Of a stretch of 32,277 nt of DNA, positions 7,746 through 15,072 are shown piece after piece. The position numbers and the translations under genes are program-made. The notes beneath the pieces are model-generated. The model did no database searches. It was not told the DNA's origin and saw only the letters and a program-made list of their open reading frames with translations. The DNA lies in the NCBI GenBank assembly GCA_016930215.1, contig JAFGHH010000084.1, positions 1 through 32,277 on the forward strand. The letters are read 5' to 3'. The DNA is from Deltaproteobacteria bacterium (lineage in GTDB: Bacteria; Myxococcota_A; Polyangia; DRWM01; JAAZOP01). Each line of letters begins with the position of its first letter. The first letter of the stretch is position 1.

Positions 7746-8591
7746 CTATCGTCCCGGGTTGTCGGCCCGGTCCAGCAGCTCGCGAGCGATCGGACGCCAC
7801 TTGTTGCCGGCCACGCCCCAGTCGCCCTCCGGCGGCCGGGACAGGACCCAGCGCAGGAGCGTGCGCGCCTCCTCGAACTCTCCCTGGTCGAGCAGCGCCT
7901 CGGCGAGCATGATGTGGTTGATCGGATAGTCGGAACACTCGACCGCCTCGCGCAGGTACTCGATGCCGGCTTCGGCGTCGCCGACCGATTGCGGCCAGGG
8001 CGGGGCCGCGATGTAGAGCATGCCGAGCGCCAGGAGGGGCCCGCAGTTGTCGTAGGTGCGGTCCAGTTCGACCGCGCGCTCCGCGGCGGCCAGGATCTGC
8101 GGGATCATGTCGAACGCGCCGACCGTGGCCCGTTCGGCGACCCGCCCCAGCACCGCCGCCACGTAGTAGTGGCCCTCGACGCGGTCGGGCCTGAGCTCCA
8201 CGGCCCGTCGGGCCGCCGCCAGGGCCGCGTCGAGCCAGTCGCCGCGGCTCGAGTCGGTCTCGTTGTCCTCGGCCAGCCGGAACAGCGTGCGCGCGCGCAA
8301 CACCTCGGTCACGTACGGGTCGGAGCCGAGGCTCTCGGCGCGGTCGAGGGCGACGAGCGCGTCGAGCTTCTGCGGCTTGCTGCTGCCGACCCGGGACCAG
8401 TCGTCGGCGAGGCGCAGACAGGCCAGCGGATCGTCGGGCAGGGCGGGCGGGCCGGCGTCGCCGTCGGGCGGCGGCGGGCAGGCGGCGGACAGCCAGAGGA
8501 GCACGACGATCGCCGCCGGGGACGCGGCGCCTCGTCGCGAGGTTCCGTCGCGTGGGGACGCCGACGCGGCGCCGGCGGCACGCGAAGCCAC
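7746..8591 (-). CDS. TatT-like TPR lipoprotein (TRAP transporter T-component family)
   Basis: 281 residues from GTG, with GAGGAG (inside the rplS 3' end) ten bases upstream. There is a long n-region, then a hydrophobic core and lipobox LSAAC (Cys38). The mature part holds TPR helices with family-like strings: ALAAARRAVELRPDRVEGHYYVA, ILAAAERAVELDRTYDNCGPLLALGMLYIAAPPWPQSVGD and INHIMLAEALLDQGEFEEA. This GPLxALGxLYxxAPxWPxSxGD pattern matches TatT, the periplasmic trimeric TPR lipoprotein linked with TRAP-type transport in Treponema. No TRAP permease lies nearby, so transport is only inferred. It sits seven bases after rplS, but I see no functional link. Confidence 0.8.
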   Translation of the reverse strand: MASRAAGAASASPRDGTSRRGAASPAAIVVLLWLSAACPPPPDGDAGPPALPDDPLACLRLADDWSRVGSSKPQKLDALVALDRAESLGSDPYVTEVLRARTLFRLAEDNETDSSRGDWLDAALAAARRAVELRPDRVEGHYYVAAVLGRVAERATVGAFDMIPQILAAAERAVELDRTYDNCGPLLALGMLYIAAPPWPQSVGDAEAGIEYLREAVECSDYPINHIMLAEALLDQGEFEEARTLLRWVLSRPPEGDWGVAGNKWRPIARELLDRADNPGR

Positions 8592-8598
8592 GGGGCGG

Positions 8599-9021
8599 CT
8601 ACTCCTCGGCCGTCGCCGACGAATCGCCGGCGTCCTCCACGGGCTCCGACTCCGGCACCACCACGCGTTCGCGTTCGCGGATCCGGGCCGCCTTGCCGGT
8701 CAGGCCGCGCAGGTAGTACAGGCGGCTCTGCCGGACCTTGCCCCTCGCCGTCACCTCGAGCTTGACCAGCCGCGGCGAATGGATCGGGAACACCCGCTCG
8801 ACGCCGACCTGGTGGGAGATCTTGCGCACGGTGAAGGTCGACTTCGTGCCCGCGCGGTGGATCCGGATCACGACGCCGGCGAACACCTGCACGCGCTCCT
8901 TGTCGCCCTCGACGATCTTGTAGTGCACCCGCACGGTGTCGCCGGAGCGGAACTCCGGCAGGGCGTCCTTGCGGACCAGCCTCGCTTCCACCGCGGCCAT
9001 CTTCTCGGACAGGGTCGCCAT
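8599..9021 (-). CDS. rplS: ribosomal protein L19
   Basis: 140 residues from ATG, with GAGG six bases upstream. L19 sits at the 30S-50S interface and is usually about 115 residues. The core matches well: [26 protein letters not shown], then [21 protein letters not shown] and [21 protein letters not shown]. The extra 20-25 residues are an acidic tail ([19 protein letters not shown]) found in some lineages. The gene stands apart from the usual rpsP-rimM-trmD-rplS operon, with its own strong promoter, and a TPR lipoprotein gene follows it. Confidence 0.98.
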   Translation of the reverse strand: MATLSEKMAAVEARLVRKDALPEFRSGDTVRVHYKIVEGDKERVQVFAGVVIRIHRAGTKSTFTVRKISHQVGVERVFPIHSPRLVKLEVTARGKVRQSRLYYLRGLTGKAARIRERERVVVPESEPVEDAGDSSATAEE

Positions 9022-9083
9022 CACGGTCCTCGTTTCTCGCGCTCCCGGGCTCCCGGGTCCCCGGGCGGGAACGCAGGGAGCGG

Positions 9084-9111
9084 ATTCTATTCCGCGTCGC
9101 GCCGATGTCAA
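9084..9111 (-). promoter_or_regulatory. sigma-70 promoter of rplS
   Basis: On the minus strand, a perfect TTGACA (9111-9106) and TAGAAT (9089-9084) are spaced by 16 bases. Transcription should start near 9077, giving a leader of about 55 bases before the rplS ATG. It is the best consensus promoter in the window. Confidence 0.8.
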
Positions 9112-9194
9112 CTCCCCTTCGCAACTGGGAATTCGCTGTCGGCCGGGCGCTTCCCGCCGCCGCGCGGGCGCCGGCGGCGGCCGGACGGAGACGT

Positions 9195-9223
9195 TTGACC
9201 GCCGGAAACGCCCCCGCTACAGT
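9195..9223 (+). promoter_or_regulatory. sigma-70 promoter of the AOR operon, leaderless
   Basis: TTGACC (9195-9200) and TACAGT (9218-9223) have a 17-base spacer. The -10 ends seven bases before the ATG at 9231, so the transcript should start at or one base before the start codon. No ribosome site lies between them. Confidence 0.7.
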
Positions 9224-9230
9224 CCCACCG

Positions 9231-11762
9231 ATGGCCACACGGTATGCCGGATTCTCCGGAAGGCTGCTGGATGTCGACCTCGGCGCGCGCACCTGGCGCG
9301 AGTTCCCCCTCGGCGACCGGTGGGCCGAGCTGTACCTCGGCGGCAAGGCGCTGGCGGCCCGCATCCTGTGGGAGGAGCTGGAGCCCGGCATCGACCCGCT
9401 GTCGGCGGGCAACCTGCTGGTGCTGACCGTGGGACCGCTGACCGGCAGCGGGGCCCCCGCCGCGAGCCGCTTCAACCTGTCGACGAAGAACGCGATGACC
9501 GGGGGGGTCCTGTCCAGCAACTGCGGCGGGACCTTCGGCGTGCATCTCAAGCGCGCCGGCTGGGACGGGTTGATCGTCCGGGGCCGGGCCGCGACGCCGA
9601 CCTGGCTGGCGGTCGACGAGCGCGGGGCGCGATTCCTCGATGCCCGTCACCTGTGGGGGCTCGACACCGAGGCCGCGCAGCGCGACCTGTCGCCGAAGCT
9701 CGGCCGGCTGACCATCGGTCCGGCCGGCGAACAACTGGTACGGTTCGCCTGCGTGGTGTCCGGCCACCGGGTGCTCGGCCGCGGCGGCACCGGCGCCGTG
9801 ATGGGCTCCAAGCTGCTGAAGCTGGTCACGGTCGGCGGCGGCCGCCGGCACGAGCCCCACGACCGGGACGCCTTCCGGCGGACGGTCCGGGACTGGGTCG
9901 CGACCCTGCGCGGGCATTCGATCACCGGTCGCCAGCTTCCGCGCTACGGCACCGCCGCGCTGGTCAGCGGCACCAACGCCACGAACACGCTGCCGACACG
10001 CAACTTCCGCTTCGGCAGCTTCGCCGGCGCCGACGAGGTGAGCGGCGAGACGATGGCGGAGCGCCACCTGGCGCGCAACGAGGGATGCCTGTCGTGCCCG
10101 ATCCGCTGCGGGCGGGTCGTGCGGCACGAGGGGCGGGAGCGCAAGGGCCCGGAGTTCGAGACGATCGGGATGTTCGGACCGAACATCAACAACGCCGACC
10201 TGCCCAGCATCTTCCGCTGGAACCTGCTCTGCGACGCCCTCGGCATGGACACGATCAGCGCCGGGTCGACGATCGCCACGGCGATGGAGCTGCGCGAACG
10301 CGGGCTGTTCCCGGAGCTGCCGGTCTCCTTCGAGGACCACGCGGCGATGGACGGGCTGCTCGAGGACATCGCGTGGCGGCGGGGCGTCGGTGCCGAGCTG
10401 GCCGACGGGTCGCTGCGGCTCGCGGAGCGCCGCGGGGCCCCCGAGCTGGCGATGCAGTCCAAGGGGCTGGAGTTCGCCGCCTACGAGCCGCGCGGCGCCG
10501 TGGGCCACGGCCTGGGCTACGCGGTCTCCAACCGCGGCGGCTGCCACATCAACGGCGGCTACCTCGTGTTCTTCGAGGCGCTCGGCCCGGTCAACATCGA
10601 CCCGCTGACCCCGCTGGCCAAGCCCGCGCTCACCGTGTTCCAGCAGAACACGATGGAGGCGGTCGCGGCCGCGGGCGGCTGCATCTTCACCACCTACGCC
10701 GTGATCCCCGACGTGCCGTCCTGGGCCGTCAACCCCCACGGTTGGCAGGCCCGCCTCGTCAACCAGGTGCTCCAGCTCACCCGCTTCGCACTCGGCGGCC
10801 AGGGCAAGATGTCGCCCGGCGCGATGCCGTTCCACCTGCCGCTGCTGCCCCACACCAGAGCCCTGGCCGCCTACACCGGGGTCAAGATGAACCTCGGGCT
10901 GTTCAGCGCCGTCGGCGAGCGCGCCTATACGCTGGAGCGGATGATCAACCTGCGCGAGGGGCTGCTGGCGGAGACGGACGCGCTGCCGCCGCGCCTGACC
11001 GACGAGCTCCAGCGGCCGCACGAGCCGCGCTCGAAGGTGCCGCTGGCCGAGATGCTGCCGGTCTACTACCGGGTCCGCGACTGGGACGCCGCCGGCGTTC
11101 CGACCCGTCGGCTGCTGGACAAGCTCGACCTCACCGACCTCGCCGAGGTCGCCGACGAGGTGCGCACGGGCCCGGACCGCTTCCGTGAGCGGCGGCGGCT
11201 GCTGTGGGAGCGCGAGGGCGAGGTGCTGCGCGCCGGTCTGGCCGAGGTGCGGGGGTGGGAGGAACAGGCGAGGAAGTGGCGGGACGAGTGGACGCAGGAG
11301 GCCCGGCACGTCCGCGCGGCCGACTGGGCCTCCCGGGTGCGCCGCGCCGCCTTCGAGATCGCTCCCGACCGTTGCCGCCGCTGCGGGATCTGCGCGGCCG
11401 AGTGCCCCGTGGGCGCCATCGCCTGGCGGCGCACCGAGCGGGCGGTGATCGACCCGGCGAAGTGCATCCGCTGCGGCCGGTGCGCCGCGGTCTGCCCGCC
11501 GCACTTCGACGCCGTGCGGCTGCGCGAGGTGCCGCCGGCCGAGGACCGTACGCGGGTCGTCTTCCGGGTGGTCGAGGAGAAGTGCGAGAAGTGCGGCCTG
11601 TGTTTCAAGAAGTGTCCGGTCCCCGGGGCGATCTCGTGGCGCAAGGGAGAGCTGGCCGTGATCCACGACGACCTGTGCGTGGCCTGCGGCCGCTGTCGCG
11701 ACGTCTGTCCGCCCAAGTTCGGCGCCGTCGAGCAGCTCACCCGCCCGGCGGGGGACGCGTGA
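9231..11762 (+). CDS. tungsten aldehyde ferredoxin oxidoreductase-family enzyme with four fused [4Fe-4S] motifs
   Basis: 843 residues. Residues 1-620 are the AOR fold, which holds a bis-tungstopterin and one [4Fe-4S] cluster. The cluster ligands are CLSCPIRC (Cys286, 289, 293) plus probably Cys484 in AAGGCIFTTY. The pterin motif is DALGMDTISAG (335-345), and an N-terminal SRFNLSTKNAMTGG stretch matches the family. After a helical linker (640-705) come four CxxCxxCxxxCP motifs (715, 745, 785 and 816), an electron-wire module. AOR-family enzymes oxidise aldehydes to acids, or, as BamB, take part in low-potential aryl-CoA reduction. The substrate here cannot be read; the glutamate and histidine of the aldehyde site were not checked by alignment. 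The next two genes encode a MoaD-like carrier and a ferredoxin. The ATG is chosen because the -10 sits seven bases upstream. Confidence 0.93.
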   Translation: MATRYAGFSGRLLDVDLGARTWREFPLGDRWAELYLGGKALAARILWEELEPGIDPLSAGNLLVLTVGPLTGSGAPAASRFNLSTKNAMTGGVLSSNCGGTFGVHLKRAGWDGLIVRGRAATPTWLAVDERGARFLDARHLWGLDTEAAQRDLSPKLGRLTIGPAGEQLVRFACVVSGHRVLGRGGTGAVMGSKLLKLVTVGGGRRHEPHDRDAFRRTVRDWVATLRGHSITGRQLPRYGTAALVSGTNATNTLPTRNFRFGSFAGADEVSGETMAERHLARNEGCLSCPIRCGRVVRHEGRERKGPEFETIGMFGPNINNADLPSIFRWNLLCDALGMDTISAGSTIATAMELRERGLFPELPVSFEDHAAMDGLLEDIAWRRGVGAELADGSLRLAERRGAPELAMQSKGLEFAAYEPRGAVGHGLGYAVSNRGGCHINGGYLVFFEALGPVNIDPLTPLAKPALTVFQQNTMEAVAAAGGCIFTTYAVIPDVPSWAVNPHGWQARLVNQVLQLTRFALGGQGKMSPGAMPFHLPLLPHTRALAAYTGVKMNLGLFSAVGERAYTLERMINLREGLLAETDALPPRLTDELQRPHEPRSKVPLAEMLPVYYRVRDWDAAGVPTRRLLDKLDLTDLAEVADEVRTGPDRFRERRRLLWEREGEVLRAGLAEVRGWEEQARKWRDEWTQEARHVRAADWASRVRRAAFEIAPDRCRRCGICAAECPVGAIAWRRTERAVIDPAKCIRCGRCAAVCPPHFDAVRLREVPPAEDRTRVVFRVVEEKCEKCGLCFKKCPVPGAISWRKGELAVIHDDLCVACGRCRDVCPPKFGAVEQLTRPAGDA

Positions 11763-11772
11763 GGAGGGCGTG

Positions 11773-12021
11773 ATGGTCCACGTCCAGTTCGCCTCCCATC
11801 TCGGCCGGACGCTCGGCGTCCGCGAGGCGCGCGTCGCGGCCGACTCGGTCCGCACGCTGCTGCGCGCGTTGTCCCGGGCCCACGGGCGGCCGTTCGACGA
11901 GGCGGTGCGGAGCTGCAAGGTGATCGTCAACGGGACCAACGTCGCCTTCCTCCAGGGGGAGGGGACGAGGCTCGCCGACGGCGACGAGGTCGTGCTGTTG
12001 CCGCCGCTGGCGGGAGGGTGA
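11773..12021 (+). CDS. MoaD/ThiS-family sulfur carrier
   Basis: 82 residues ending in LLPPLAGG. The terminal Gly-Gly is the signature of ubiquitin-fold sulfur carriers, which are adenylated and thiocarboxylated to deliver sulfur to the pterin dithiolene. The rest fits the MoaD pattern (VHVQFASHLGRTLG, TLLRALS, VIVNGTNVAFLQGEGTRLADGDEVVLLPPLAGG). The ATG at 11773 is preferred over the adjacent GTG at 11770 because GGAGGG lies four bases upstream. It lies ten bases after the AOR gene, where paralogous MoaD proteins are often found. A role in making the tungstopterin cofactor for that enzyme is likely, though no MoeB-like activating enzyme is in the window. Confidence 0.9.
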   Translation: MVHVQFASHLGRTLGVREARVAADSVRTLLRALSRAHGRPFDEAVRSCKVIVNGTNVAFLQGEGTRLADGDEVVLLPPLAGG

Positions 12022-12025
12022 TGCC

Positions 12026-12223
12026 GTGCACGTGATCGGCCGCGAGTGCGACAAGTGCGGGTTCTGCGTGCTCGAGTGTCCGGTGGACGCGATCGAGGAG
12101 GGACCGGAGATCTACCGCATCGTGCCGGAGAAGTGCGTCGAGTGCGGTGCGTGCGTCCCGGCCTGTCCGCTCGGGGTGATCGTCGAGCGGGTCGGGCCGG
12201 ATGGCCGCGACGACGCGCCGTAG
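12026..12223 (+). CDS. 2x[4Fe-4S] ferredoxin
   Basis: 65 residues from GTG; GGGAGGG lies seven bases upstream, and the preceding gene's stop is four bases before the start. Two cluster motifs are complete: CDKCGFCVLECPVDAI and CVECGACVPACPLGVI. It is a small soluble electron carrier of the clostridial or archaeal type and lies in the AOR operon. It may take electrons from, or give them to, the fused ferredoxin tail of the AOR protein. Confidence 0.93.
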   Translation: MHVIGRECDKCGFCVLECPVDAIEEGPEIYRIVPEKCVECGACVPACPLGVIVERVGPDGRDDAP

Positions 12224-12245
12224 CCGGCCGGACGCCTCCGGCCGG
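12224..12245. terminator. strong GC hairpin after the ferredoxin gene
   Basis: CCGGCCGG, a six-base loop and CCGGCCGG start directly after the ferredoxin stop codon. The stem is eight GC pairs, but no T-tract follows, so it could be a partial terminator or an mRNA 3'-end stabiliser between the redox genes and the cyclase gene. Confidence 0.4.
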
Positions 12246-12258
12246 GCGGGAGTCCCCC

Positions 12259-12906
12259 ATGCACACCAGCGATCCCGACGAGAAGTTCCTGGCCGACCTG
12301 CTGCGGCAGCGCTCGCGCGCCGCGCTCGAAGGCTCCACCGCCGCCGCCCGGCGCCTGCAGGAGATCGACCGGCGGATCCACCGGCGCTTCGAGCGGACCG
12401 TCGCGACGTTCGTGCTCGACATGGCCGGCTTCACCCGGCTCACCGTGCTGCACGGCATCGTGCACTACCTGATGCTGATCCGCCGGATGCAGGACGTCTG
12501 CGTGCCCGTGATCCGGCGACTCCGCGGGCGGCTGGTCAAGACCGAGGCCGACAACCTGTTCGCCTGGTTCCCTTCGGTCGACCGCGCCGTCGCCGCCTCC
12601 CTCCAGATGTTCGACCGGCTGTCCGAGATCAACATGCAGACCGACGACGAGTCGGACGTGCAGGTCAGCATCGGCATCGGCTGGGGCCCGACGCTCGTGA
12701 TGGGCCACGACATGTGGGGCAGCGAGTTCAACTTCGCCTCCAAGCTCGGCGAGGACCTCGCCGGTGCCGGCGAGGTCCTGCTGACCACCGCGGCGCACCA
12801 CGAACTGCGCGGGAACCCGTACCGGTTCCGCCGCCGCCCGGTCGTCGTCTCCGGGATGCCCTACGACGCCTGGCTGCTGCGGTTGACCGCACGCGGAAGG
12901 CGCTGA
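12259..12906 (+). CDS. class III nucleotide cyclase-domain protein
   Basis: 215 residues from ATG; GGGAG lies several bases upstream. A short helical N-terminus (1-45) leads into a class III adenylate/guanylate cyclase homology domain. The first metal Asp is Asp54 (FVLDMAGFTRL), the second Asp98 (LVKTEADNLFAWF), with the adenine-selecting Lys candidate at Lys94. Near the end, the canonical N-x3-R transition-state pair appears as Asn158-x3-Lys162 (FNFASKL), with Arg replaced by Lys. No membrane or sensor domain is present, so it is a stand-alone cytoplasmic domain of roughly minimal size. Activity is uncertain because of the Arg-to-Lys change; it could be a weak cyclase or a regulatory relic. 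It follows the AOR genes by 35 bases and a hairpin. Confidence 0.8.
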   Translation: MHTSDPDEKFLADLLRQRSRAALEGSTAAARRLQEIDRRIHRRFERTVATFVLDMAGFTRLTVLHGIVHYLMLIRRMQDVCVPVIRRLRGRLVKTEADNLFAWFPSVDRAVAASLQMFDRLSEINMQTDDESDVQVSIGIGWGPTLVMGHDMWGSEFNFASKLGEDLAGAGEVLLTTAAHHELRGNPYRFRRRPVVVSGMPYDAWLLRLTARGRR

Positions 12907-12926
12907 AACCCGACCGCGCGGGACGG

Positions 12927-12955
12927 TTGCCCGCCGGCCTCGCCTGACGTAGGCT
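12927..12955 (+). promoter_or_regulatory. sigma-70-type promoter of the TerB-H1 gene
   Basis: TTGCCC (12927-12932) and TAGGCT (12950-12955) have a 17-base spacer. Predicted transcription starts near 12962, leaving a leader of about 22 bases that contains GGGAGGG. Confidence 0.6.
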
Positions 12956-12984
12956 CGGCGCCCCGGCAGGGAAGGGAGGGTCCG

Positions 12985-13899
12985 ATGAGCAGGTTGTCCA
13001 AGCTCGACGTCGAATGCGCGGTCCCGCTCGCCGTGCGCGACGAGCTGCAGCCGCCGGAGGTCGACGCGATCCTCGAGATCGTCTTCCTCGCCGCCGCCGC
13101 CGACGGCTCCCTCGCCGACGAGGAGGCCGACGCCTTCATCCGGATCATGCTGCGGCTGTTCGGCCAGCATGCCACCCCCGACCGGATCCGCGGCGTGATG
13201 CAGCAGATCGCCGCCCGCGTCCAGCGCGGCGAGTCGTGCCAGGCCGCCCGCTGCGCCCGGGTCGGCCAGCTCACCCCCACCCTCCAGCGCGCCGTCTCCC
13301 GCGAGCTGGCCTACAAGCTGTCCTACGTCATGCTGATGTCCGACCTCGACACCAACGAGGACGAGTTCGCCTTCGACCTCGAGCTGCGCAGGACCCTCGG
13401 GATCTCCGCCGAGCGCGCCGAGGACCTGGCCGACGAGGCGGCCCACGCGGTGCTCGGCGAGCCGAGCTCCAAGGGACGCGGCGCCCCGACCTGTGCCGGC
13501 GAGCCGCCCTCCCAGATGGCCTTCCCGTTCGACGACTCCCCCAGACCCGCCCGCCCCCCGGCTCCACGGCCCGCGCCGAAGAAGGCGGCGAAGAAGCCGG
13601 TGCGGAAGGTGGCGAAGAAGCCGTCGAAGAAGCCGGTGCGGAAGGTGGCGAAGAAGCTCGTCCGCAAGGCGTCGAAGAAGCCCGCCCGCAAGCCGTCGAA
13701 GAAGCCGGTGCGGAAGGTGGCGAAGAGGCCGGTGCGGAAGTCGTCGAAGAAGCCCGCCCGCAAGCCGTCGAAGAAGCCGGTGCGGAAGGTGGCGAAGAAG
13801 CCGGTGCGCAAGGCGTCGAAGAAGCCCGTCCGCAAGGCGTCGAAGAAGCCCGTCCGCAAGCCTTCGAAGAAGCCCGTCAGGAAGCGCTCCCGTCGCTGA
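12985..13899 (+). CDS. TerB-like domain fused to histone-H1-like Lys/Arg tail
   Basis: 304 residues. Residues 24-155 are all-helical with two repeated acidic motifs, AAAADGSLADEEADAF (37-52) and LMSDLDTNEDEFAF (117-130). These match the paired metal-binding helices of TerB-like (DUF533-type) domains. After a Pro-rich linker (185-197), residues 198-304 are a basic tail built from KKPVRKVA, KKPSKKP and KKPARKPS units. This AKKP/PVRK composition resembles histone H1, chlamydial Hc1/Hc2 and AlgP tails, so DNA or RNA binding is expected. The combination suggests a metal-sensing or scaffold domain tethered to nucleic acid; this is inference. The ATG is preceded by GGGAGGG four bases upstream. The stop overlaps the start of the next gene (TGATG), so the two proteins are made together. 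Confidence 0.85.
   Translation: MSRLSKLDVECAVPLAVRDELQPPEVDAILEIVFLAAAADGSLADEEADAFIRIMLRLFGQHATPDRIRGVMQQIAARVQRGESCQAARCARVGQLTPTLQRAVSRELAYKLSYVMLMSDLDTNEDEFAFDLELRRTLGISAERAEDLADEAAHAVLGEPSSKGRGAPTCAGEPPSQMAFPFDDSPRPARPPAPRPAPKKAAKKPVRKVAKKPSKKPVRKVAKKLVRKASKKPARKPSKKPVRKVAKRPVRKSSKKPARKPSKKPVRKVAKKPVRKASKKPVRKASKKPVRKPSKKPVRKRSRR
13579..13896 (+). repeat. tandem repeats encoding the KKPVRK basic tail
   Basis: Imperfect repeats with units of about 24 bases (AAGAAGCCGGTGCGGAAGG is one core) cover the last third of the TerB-H1 gene. Near-identical copies alternate between KVA, KAS and KPS endings. The near-identity makes the tail length prone to change by slippage or recombination. Confidence 0.9.
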
Positions 13900-15062
13900 T
13901 GTCCGCTGCGGGTCGCCTGCGAATCCTGTACCTCGAGCCGTACGACGCGGGGTCGCACGCGGCGTTCACCCGCATCCTGACCGGCGGTCTCGAGGCCGAT
14001 TGGACGGTGTTGACCCTGCCGGGCCGGCACTGGAAGTGGCGGATGCGCGGGGCGGCGGCGTGGCTCGCGCTGGAGCGGGCGCGGGAGCTGCGCGGGCCGT
14101 TCGACGTGGTGCTGGCGAGCGCCTGCCTGCCGTTGGCCGAGCTGGTGGGCCTGGTGCCGGCGCTGGCGACGGTGCCGCGGCTGCTGTATTTCCACGAGAA
14201 CCAGCTGGCGTTCCCGGTGCGCGCCGAGTTCGCCGGCGAGCGCGACCTGCACTTCGGCGTCACGCAGCTGGTCTCCGTGCTGGCGGCCGACCGCTGCGCG
14301 TTCAACAGCGCGTGGAACCGGGACAGCTTCCTGGTCGCGGCGCGCGAGTTGCTCGCTCGGATGCCGGACGCGGTGCCGGCCGGGTGGCTCGAGCGGCTCG
14401 CGGAGCGGAGCGTGGTGCTGCCGCTGCCGGTGGAGCTGCCGGACCATCCCGGCGTGGCCGGTCGGGACGTCCCGGCCGGACCGGGGCGGGCCCCCGGCCC
14501 GCTGATCCTGTGGAACCACCGCTGGGAGCACGACAAGGGGCCGGAGGCGTTCTTCGGCGCGCTGGCGCGGCTGGCCGACCGGGGCGTGCCGTTTCGCGCG
14601 GCGGTGTGCGGCGAACGGTTCCGGGAGGCGCCGGCGGTGTTCGACGAGGCCCGCGCGCGCCTCGGCGCGCGGCTGCAGCACTTCGGCTTCGTCGAGGACC
14701 GGCACGCGTACCTCGACCTGCTGGCGCGCGCGCAGCTCGTGGTATCGACGGCGCGGCACGAGTTCTTCGGACTGGCGGTGCTGGAGGCGGTGCAGCTCGG
14801 GGCGCGGCCGCTGGTGCCGGACGGCCTGTGCTACCCGGAGCTGTATCCGGCGGAGTTCCGCTATGCCGGCGAGGCGGCGCTGGCGGCCGAGCTGGAGCGG
14901 TTGTGCCGGGGCTGGACGGCCGGGACGCTCGAGCTGCGGGCGGACCGCCGGGCGCTGACGGCCCCGTTCGCGGCGCCGCGGGTGCTGCCGCGCTACGCGG
15001 CGCTGCTGACGGAACTGGCGGGCGGAGCCGTGCCCCTTGCTCCGGGACCCGCTCCGCGCTAA
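13899..15062 (+). CDS. tRNA-queuosine mannosyltransferase-like glycosyltransferase (GTDC1/DUF3524 family)
   Basis: 387 residues. The N-terminal domain has the family hallmark RILYLEPYDAGSH (residues 8-20), then LPGRHWKWRMRG (40-51) and LLYFHENQLAFP (95-106). These are typical of DUF3524/GTDC1 proteins; human GTDC1 is QTMAN, which adds mannose to queuosine in tRNA-Asp. The C-terminal GT-B half has LILWNHRWEHDKGPEAF (202-218), VEDRHAYLDLLARAQLVVSTARHEFFG and the EX7E-like nucleotide-sugar site at Glu288 to Glu296 (HEFFGLAVLEA), then CYPELYP (311-317). The likely reaction is transfer of a sugar from a nucleotide donor to tRNA queuosine; donor and acceptor are inferred from the family. No queuosine synthesis gene is in the window. 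The ATG overlaps the TerB-H1 stop. Confidence 0.87.
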   Translation: MSAAGRLRILYLEPYDAGSHAAFTRILTGGLEADWTVLTLPGRHWKWRMRGAAAWLALERARELRGPFDVVLASACLPLAELVGLVPALATVPRLLYFHENQLAFPVRAEFAGERDLHFGVTQLVSVLAADRCAFNSAWNRDSFLVAARELLARMPDAVPAGWLERLAERSVVLPLPVELPDHPGVAGRDVPAGPGRAPGPLILWNHRWEHDKGPEAFFGALARLADRGVPFRAAVCGERFREAPAVFDEARARLGARLQHFGFVEDRHAYLDLLARAQLVVSTARHEFFGLAVLEAVQLGARPLVPDGLCYPELYPAEFRYAGEAALAAELERLCRGWTAGTLELRADRRALTAPFAAPRVLPRYAALLTELAGGAVPLAPGPAPR

Positions 15063-15072
15063 GGCTGCCGGC

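Noticed and set aside
7746-8591. A complete TRAP transporter locus
   Set aside because: The TatT-like TPR lipoprotein stands alone; no TRAP permease or binding protein is present in the window.
12224-12245. Classical intrinsic terminator
   Set aside because: The hairpin is strong but no T-tract follows on either strand, so it is listed only as a possible partial terminator.
13579-13896. Possible CRISPR array from regular repeats
   Set aside because: The repeats are in frame and code for a KKPVRK tail; there are no unique spacers and no cas genes.
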